The notes beneath the pieces are model-generated. The model was not told the origin of the DNA. It ran no database searches and was given only the letters and a program-made list of their open reading frames with translations. From Hybos culiciformis (Eukaryota > Arthropoda > Insecta > Diptera > Hybotidae), in contig CAXFZM010000320.1 of the NCBI GenBank assembly GCA_964007475.1, positions 62,001 to 126,000 on the forward strand: a stretch of 64,000 nt of DNA. Direction: 5' to 3'. Positions within the stretch are counted from its first letter, which is position 1; each line of letters begins with the position of its first letter. The position numbers and the translations under genes were made by a program. Shown here one piece after another: positions 59,251 through 64,000 of this stretch.

Positions 59251-60165
59251 TACCAGGATCTATTCCAATATTCACTGGTGTTGGCTTTAATTCTTCTGTT
59301 ATTTCAGATGGTTCTTCCTTTTCTGTTAAAAATTTTATACAACAGGAAGTTCCATCTGTTGTAAAACCAATGCATTTCTTATTGTTTCGTGGCAGCTTCA
59401 AGTAATCATTGTAATCAATAATGTTATTAAATTGTTCAAAATCTACATTAATATCCTTGTTTTTTTTTTTTTAACTTCATTTTCGGGCACTTTTTCAGCG
59501 AACATAACAATGCATTTGGAAGAACTTCAAATGCATCAATTTTGTGAAAATGAGCCTTTTTCCATGGCATGATTTTCAAGGTTTCATTAGAGTCACTGGC
59601 GTCCTTCGAAAATAACCATTCCATGTTTTCCTTAATTTCTTTGCAATGTTCCTTAATATTTTCGATTACATTTAATTTAATCAAATAACACCTGACTCTC
59701 GAAAATGCGTGCTCCGTAATGTTATTTTTAAAGACTGTTGAATAAGTTTCTGCCAGAGCTCCGAATAGATTACTACGTGGTTTTTTGTTATATTTTTGTA
59801 ATCCAATAATTCTGAGTCTTTCATATTCGGGAGATATATCTTGATATTTGTTACAATTCATCAAACAATAAAAATATGCCCGAAAATCAAATTTTTTACA
59901 GTCATAGTCATTTGAATTCAATTTGCGCATCAATTGAAAATTAATCAAAATTGATGCATTGTATGCCAAGATACTCATTTCGTCGACATCTTCTTGAATC
60001 TTATCATTTAAGCTGTCATCTTTTATGACGCTTCTTAATGATAACTTCACTGTTGTAACCCTAGTACCATCGACTATTTTAAATACACGTCTGGCGGTAG
60101 TTGTTATTTTTGCTTTTACTGTTGTTTTTGATGTTGTATCGAGGCGATTCTTTTTCGCAGCCCCA

Positions 60166-60719
60166 TCAGTATCTGCTGTTGCCGCTTTTCTTTTTTGATG
60201 ACTTCACTGGTTCTTCTTTTTTTTCCGCCACAGGAGCTTCTGGCTTATTTACTGCGGGGCCAATCTTTTTCGGCACTTTAATCAAAGCATCAAAGTGACC
60301 AAATATGCCAGAACCAGAGTGTCTCAATCTTTTTATTTCCAAATATTTCAATGGTGGACCGTATACGGCCTGCAAAACTTTATTAATGTACAAATGGAAC
60401 TTGCAATTGAAAACTTGTGCCACTGCTTCTAGCTCGGCAGTGGATCCATATGTGTCATGACACATCATATCTGCCACATATGTATCTACATTTTCGTATG
60501 GCTTACCGGTATCCGTCATGGTTTTATTTTTATAACAATACCAAAACTCCTCAATGTATTCCACAATGTATTCCACAATCTCCTTCCGTACATGATACGA
60601 AAAATTTTGTGTACCATACATCAAGTATGATATCGAATTGAACAGGCATGCACCATCCCCGTTCACTTCGACAACTTGATATGGAACAATTTGTTCCCAT
60701 TCTTTAAAACTTTCCACTG
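60166..60719 (-). pseudogene. OTU cysteine protease moiety, unit D
   Basis: Uninterrupted OTU domain with NGDGACLFNSISYL and GHFDALIKV. A duplicated IVEY (IVEYIVEYIEEFW) is shared with unit A. It ends in the frame break EPVKSSKKKSGNSRY. The frame opens at TTTCAG/T rather than an ATG. Most complete OTU copy, together with unit B. Confidence 0.82.
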
Positions 60720-61700
60720 AAATCCGCTGAAATCATAAATATAATACAATATATAAAGAGATTGAAATAAAGGTTCTTATAATAATAATCTTAGAGATTT
60801 AGTATAAAATTCCAAAAAATGGATAATGTTTAACTTCCTCAGAAAAGCACTTTAGATGTGGATCAGAGCATTATCGATAAGGTAAATTTTTCAAAATATC
60901 TAATATATTATTGAAGGTAAGTTTTTGTTATCATTGTTAGAAATGGAATGAAAATGAGTTAGTAGCGACCGAAAGTGACCAAGTGCGTTTCATTGGGCTA
61001 AGTTTCATTGGGCACTTTGGGTTCAAATCAAATTTTTGTAAATATCTCTTGCTACTGCGCCGCCTACCGGGTCAAAAAAAATTTATTAAAGCACCAAACG
61101 AATAAATTGTTTCGAAATATTATTGTGGTTCCACATGCGCGGATCATAATACTAAATCACTTTTATAATATCTAACATATCTTGTGAATATTAATGCAAT
61201 TGGTCGTGTCGTTTAGCGTTGATATTGATTAAAGAAAATTGAATTAGATATATTAGTCCTAAAGGCCAATATTAATTAATAATTACATTTTTTTAATCAA
61301 AACATTTATGTTGGCTCTAATGAATATTTTAGGAAAATTAACAGTGAATAGTCATCACTTAAATAATTCACAAGATTGTGTTACAACTGGGCAACCAAAT
61401 TCGATGCAATCAAACATAAATAGTAAAACTGCAACAATATTAGTATCAAAAACAAAAACTAAAAGAGAATTATCTTTACTCTTAAAAAATTATATTATTT
61501 AAAAAAAAAAAAAAAATCTAAAAAATTAAAATCACTTTTATTAAATATATCTATTTTATTTATAATTACATTTATTATTATTTTTAAAACATATTTTATT
61601 TTAGTTTTAATATCAGAAATGAAAAAAGTACAAAATTCTTATTTTTAATTTTATTTAAAATAAGTTATTTAAGCATCCTACTTATTTTAGGATTATATTC

Positions 61701-63596
61701 AACTAGCTGTACCCGCACACACGTTGTTGTGGAACACACGTTTTAAGTGAAATTTTTGTTGTCAAATTTATGAACAATTATAGGAGCTAGTTATTTTATA
61801 AATTTGGGAAAATATCTAAGAAGAATTAATTTATCTTTTCTACTTATTCAACACTTAAATTGTATGTAATCGAATGATATCCTTCCCTTAAACAGGTTTG
61901 CAAACCAAACCAAATTTGTGTTTTTATCCATTTCCTCTTTTTATGAATCAAATTTGAATGAAATCGGAAGAACTTTTGCAGTCCTCCCCGGGAGATATTT
62001 CTCAGTAGGGTGCCATTCAAATTTTAAAATAGCCTATAACGACCCCGAGACAAAGAGACGGTGTAAATTTCGAAACGATCGGTTGAGTTGTTTAGTTTTT
62101 AATATTCTGTAGTTATTAGTAATAAAGAAATTGATTTCTATATATTCGAAGAGACCCCCTAAAAAGATGGGGCCAAATTTTTGTTACGAAATTCGTGTGT
62201 TTAATCATTTTTATGTACCAAATTTAAATGAAATCGGATAAAATTTTGAAGTCCTCCCCTATAGGACGAGGTCAATAAATTTTTTGTTACGAATTTATGT
62301 GTAATCATTTCCTCTTTTTACGTGTCAAATTTAAATGAAATTTGTTCCGAAATTGTGTGTAATTATTTTTTTGTTCCGAAATTGTGTGTAATTATTTCCT
62401 CTTCTTGACATACCAAATTTGAATGAAATCAAACGAACTTTTAAAGTCCGCCCCGAGGGGCGTTCCATGTGTAGGATGTCAACAAATTTTTTGTTACGAA
62501 ATTTGTGTGTAATTTTATATACCAAATTTAAATGAAATCGGACAAACTTTTAAAGTCCGCCCTCAGGGAGGTCTCTGGGTAGGAGGTCAACAAATTTGTT
62601 GTTACGAAATTTGTATGTAATCAGTTCCTCTTTTTACATACCAAATTTGAATGAAATCGGACGAAGTTTTGAGGTCCGCCCCCCAGGGAAGGTCTCTCGG
62701 TAGGAGGTCCCTGGGTAGGAGGTCAACTAATTTTTTGTTACGAAATTTGTGTAATCAGTTCTTCTTTTTACTTACCAAATTTGAATGAAATCGGAAGAAC
62801 TTTTAAAGTTCGCCCCCAGGGAGGTCTCTGGGTAGGAGGTCCCTGAATAGGAGGTCAGCAAAATTTTTGTTACAAAATTTGTGTGTAATCAGTTCCTCTG
62901 TTTACATACCAAATTTGAATGAAATCGAACGAACTTTTGAAGTCCGCCCCGAGGGGAGTTCCATGTGTAGGATGTCAACAAATTTTTTGTTACGAAATTT
63001 GTGTGTAATTTTATATATCAAATTTAAATGAAATCGGACAAACTTTTAAAGTCCGCCTTCAGGGAGGTCTCTGGGTAGGAGGTCAACAATTTTTTAGTCA
63101 CGAAATTTGTGTGTAATCAGTTCATCTTTTAACATACCAAATTTGAATGAAATCGGACAAACTTTTGAGGTCCGCCCCCCAGTGAAGGTCCCTGGGTAGG
63201 AGGTCAACAAATTTGTTGTTACGAAATTTGTGTAATCAGTTCTTCTTTTTACATACCATATTTGAATGAAATCGGACGAACTTTTAAAATCCGCCCCGAG
63301 AGGAGATCCCTGGGTAGGAGGTCAACAAATATTTTGTTACGGAATTTGTTTGTAACCACTTCCTCTTTTTACGTACCAAATTTGAATAAAATCGGACGAA
63401 CTTTTGAAGTCTGCCCCCGGGGGAGGTCTCTGGGTAGGAGGCCAATCAAATTTTAAAATAGCCTATAACGACCCCCGACTTGACACAAAGACATGGTGTA
63501 AGTTTGAAAACGATCGGTTGAGCGGTTTAGGAGCCTATTCGGAACAGACAAACAGACAAAGAGACAAAGGGACAACTTCTGCTTTATATATTAGAT
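61701..63596. repeat. Interspersed repeat with minisatellite, unit D
   Basis: Same repeat as 4157-6082, nearly identical to unit A with small internal losses. 60720-61700 before it is the conserved gene-upstream region. Confidence 0.75.
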
Positions 63597-64000
63597 GATT
63601 TTAAAAAAAAATTTTGTTTCTTAAAATCAATTGACATCAATTAGTTCATTTTCACGATTTTTTCGCTTTCATTAATAATAAGAACTCTTTAAAACGAACG
63701 TTTCGTTTTATTTTATTTAATTAGTCGCGCAATTTAATTACGTGTATGTGCTTAAATAAACTCTCATTTAAGAAACATGTTATGTATAGTATGCATATAA
63801 TGATGCTTTTCAAGATATTTTTTTAAATTAAAATATGATTCAAGGAAATCATATATACAAACTAAACTTTAATTTATATAAATAATATTTACATCCATGA
63901 TACAATATATGCGCTAATCTTGTGCATAGTATGTACAATGTAGATATGAATAATGAATACGAATATAAGCATAAAACATTTTGTTTTGAAAATTTTTTTT

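Larger units (their letters stand above)
55531..60165 (-). pseudogene. Fanzor nuclease moiety, unit D (broken)
   Basis: Close sister of unit A. N-terminal piece 60050-59448, RuvC-I piece ending NIGIDPG at 59253, then the MITE (56209-59250), then NKIFVAALRSIN from 56208, and the C-terminal piece 55965-55531. The last reads RFDAYIRRNGALNKF, VNEYNTRKKCSSCLDGHVV, HCEKC and WNRDINAS. It has the same poly-Lys frameshift, the frameshift near 55967 and the 5-nt linker deletion as unit A, so these lesions predate duplication of type 1. Confidence 0.85.
55413..64000. repeat. Tandem unit D of the OTU-Fanzor array (cut by window end)
   Basis: Fourth unit, type 1 like unit A: same MITE at the same site and no 50-bp deletion in the Fanzor 3' part. 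It runs out of the window in the AT-rich spacer (63597-64000), which matches 6084-6487 of unit A. Confidence 0.9.

Noticed and set aside
1..64000. Helitron origin of the tandem array
   Set aside because: No Rep/helicase ORF and no defined CTRR end seen; head-to-tail order and the junction hairpin alone are not enough.

Overview
The window is AT-rich eukaryotic repeat DNA, most likely from an arthropod and probably an insect. Supporting this are a PIF/Harbinger transposon with a MADF-domain partner gene and a 67-bp GT-AG intron, two Ty3/gypsy retrotransposons with Asn-rich Gag (one with a tRNA-Arg-like primer site), and many TIR elements. I recognise no ordinary host gene.

The backbone is a head-to-tail array of one unit, about 8.1-8.3 kb once insertions are removed: A (1-11002), B (11003-33051), C (33052-55412) and D (55413-64000, cut by the window edge). 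On the minus strand each unit carries one broken gene. It reads OTU-type cysteine protease, then a Lys-rich linker, then a Fanzor-type RNA-guided nuclease (the eukaryotic TnpB relative): NIGIDPG RuvC-I motif, CSSC/CEKC zinc ribbon, and WNRDINAS RuvC-III motif. Downstream of its stop lies a conserved non-coding block that is the natural place for its guide RNA. Upstream lie about 1 kb of probable 5' sequence, a 1.7-1.9 kb interspersed repeat with an internal minisatellite, and an AT-rich spacer. All four gene copies are disrupted.

Units A and D share a TA-flanked MITE sitting immediately after the RuvC-I aspartate. Units B and C share a PIF/Harbinger insertion and a deletion. The order is therefore type 1-2-2-1, so the array kept duplicating after these insertions.

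Nested elements: A has a MULE-like element with a hAT MITE inside it. B has Harbinger with an old gypsy element (gypsy-1, 12074-20180) inside, plus two TAA-flanked MITEs. C has a second Harbinger with a transposase gene whose reading frame is intact, a hammerhead-ribozyme retroelement with a 13-bp target duplication (37452-38457), a hAT MITE, and a TATA-flanked DNA transposon. That transposon contains an apparently intact gypsy element with identical LTRs (gypsy-2, 47891-54577). D has a 2.1-kb TIR element inside the shared MITE.

The strongest candidates for new biology are the OTU-Fanzor fusion with its candidate guide RNA, the hammerhead retroelement with 12-nt complementarity between its loops, and a shared frameshift signal (GGGAAAC plus a GC-rich hairpin) at the gag-pol junction of both gypsy elements. 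All family names rest on motifs read by eye; no database search was possible.
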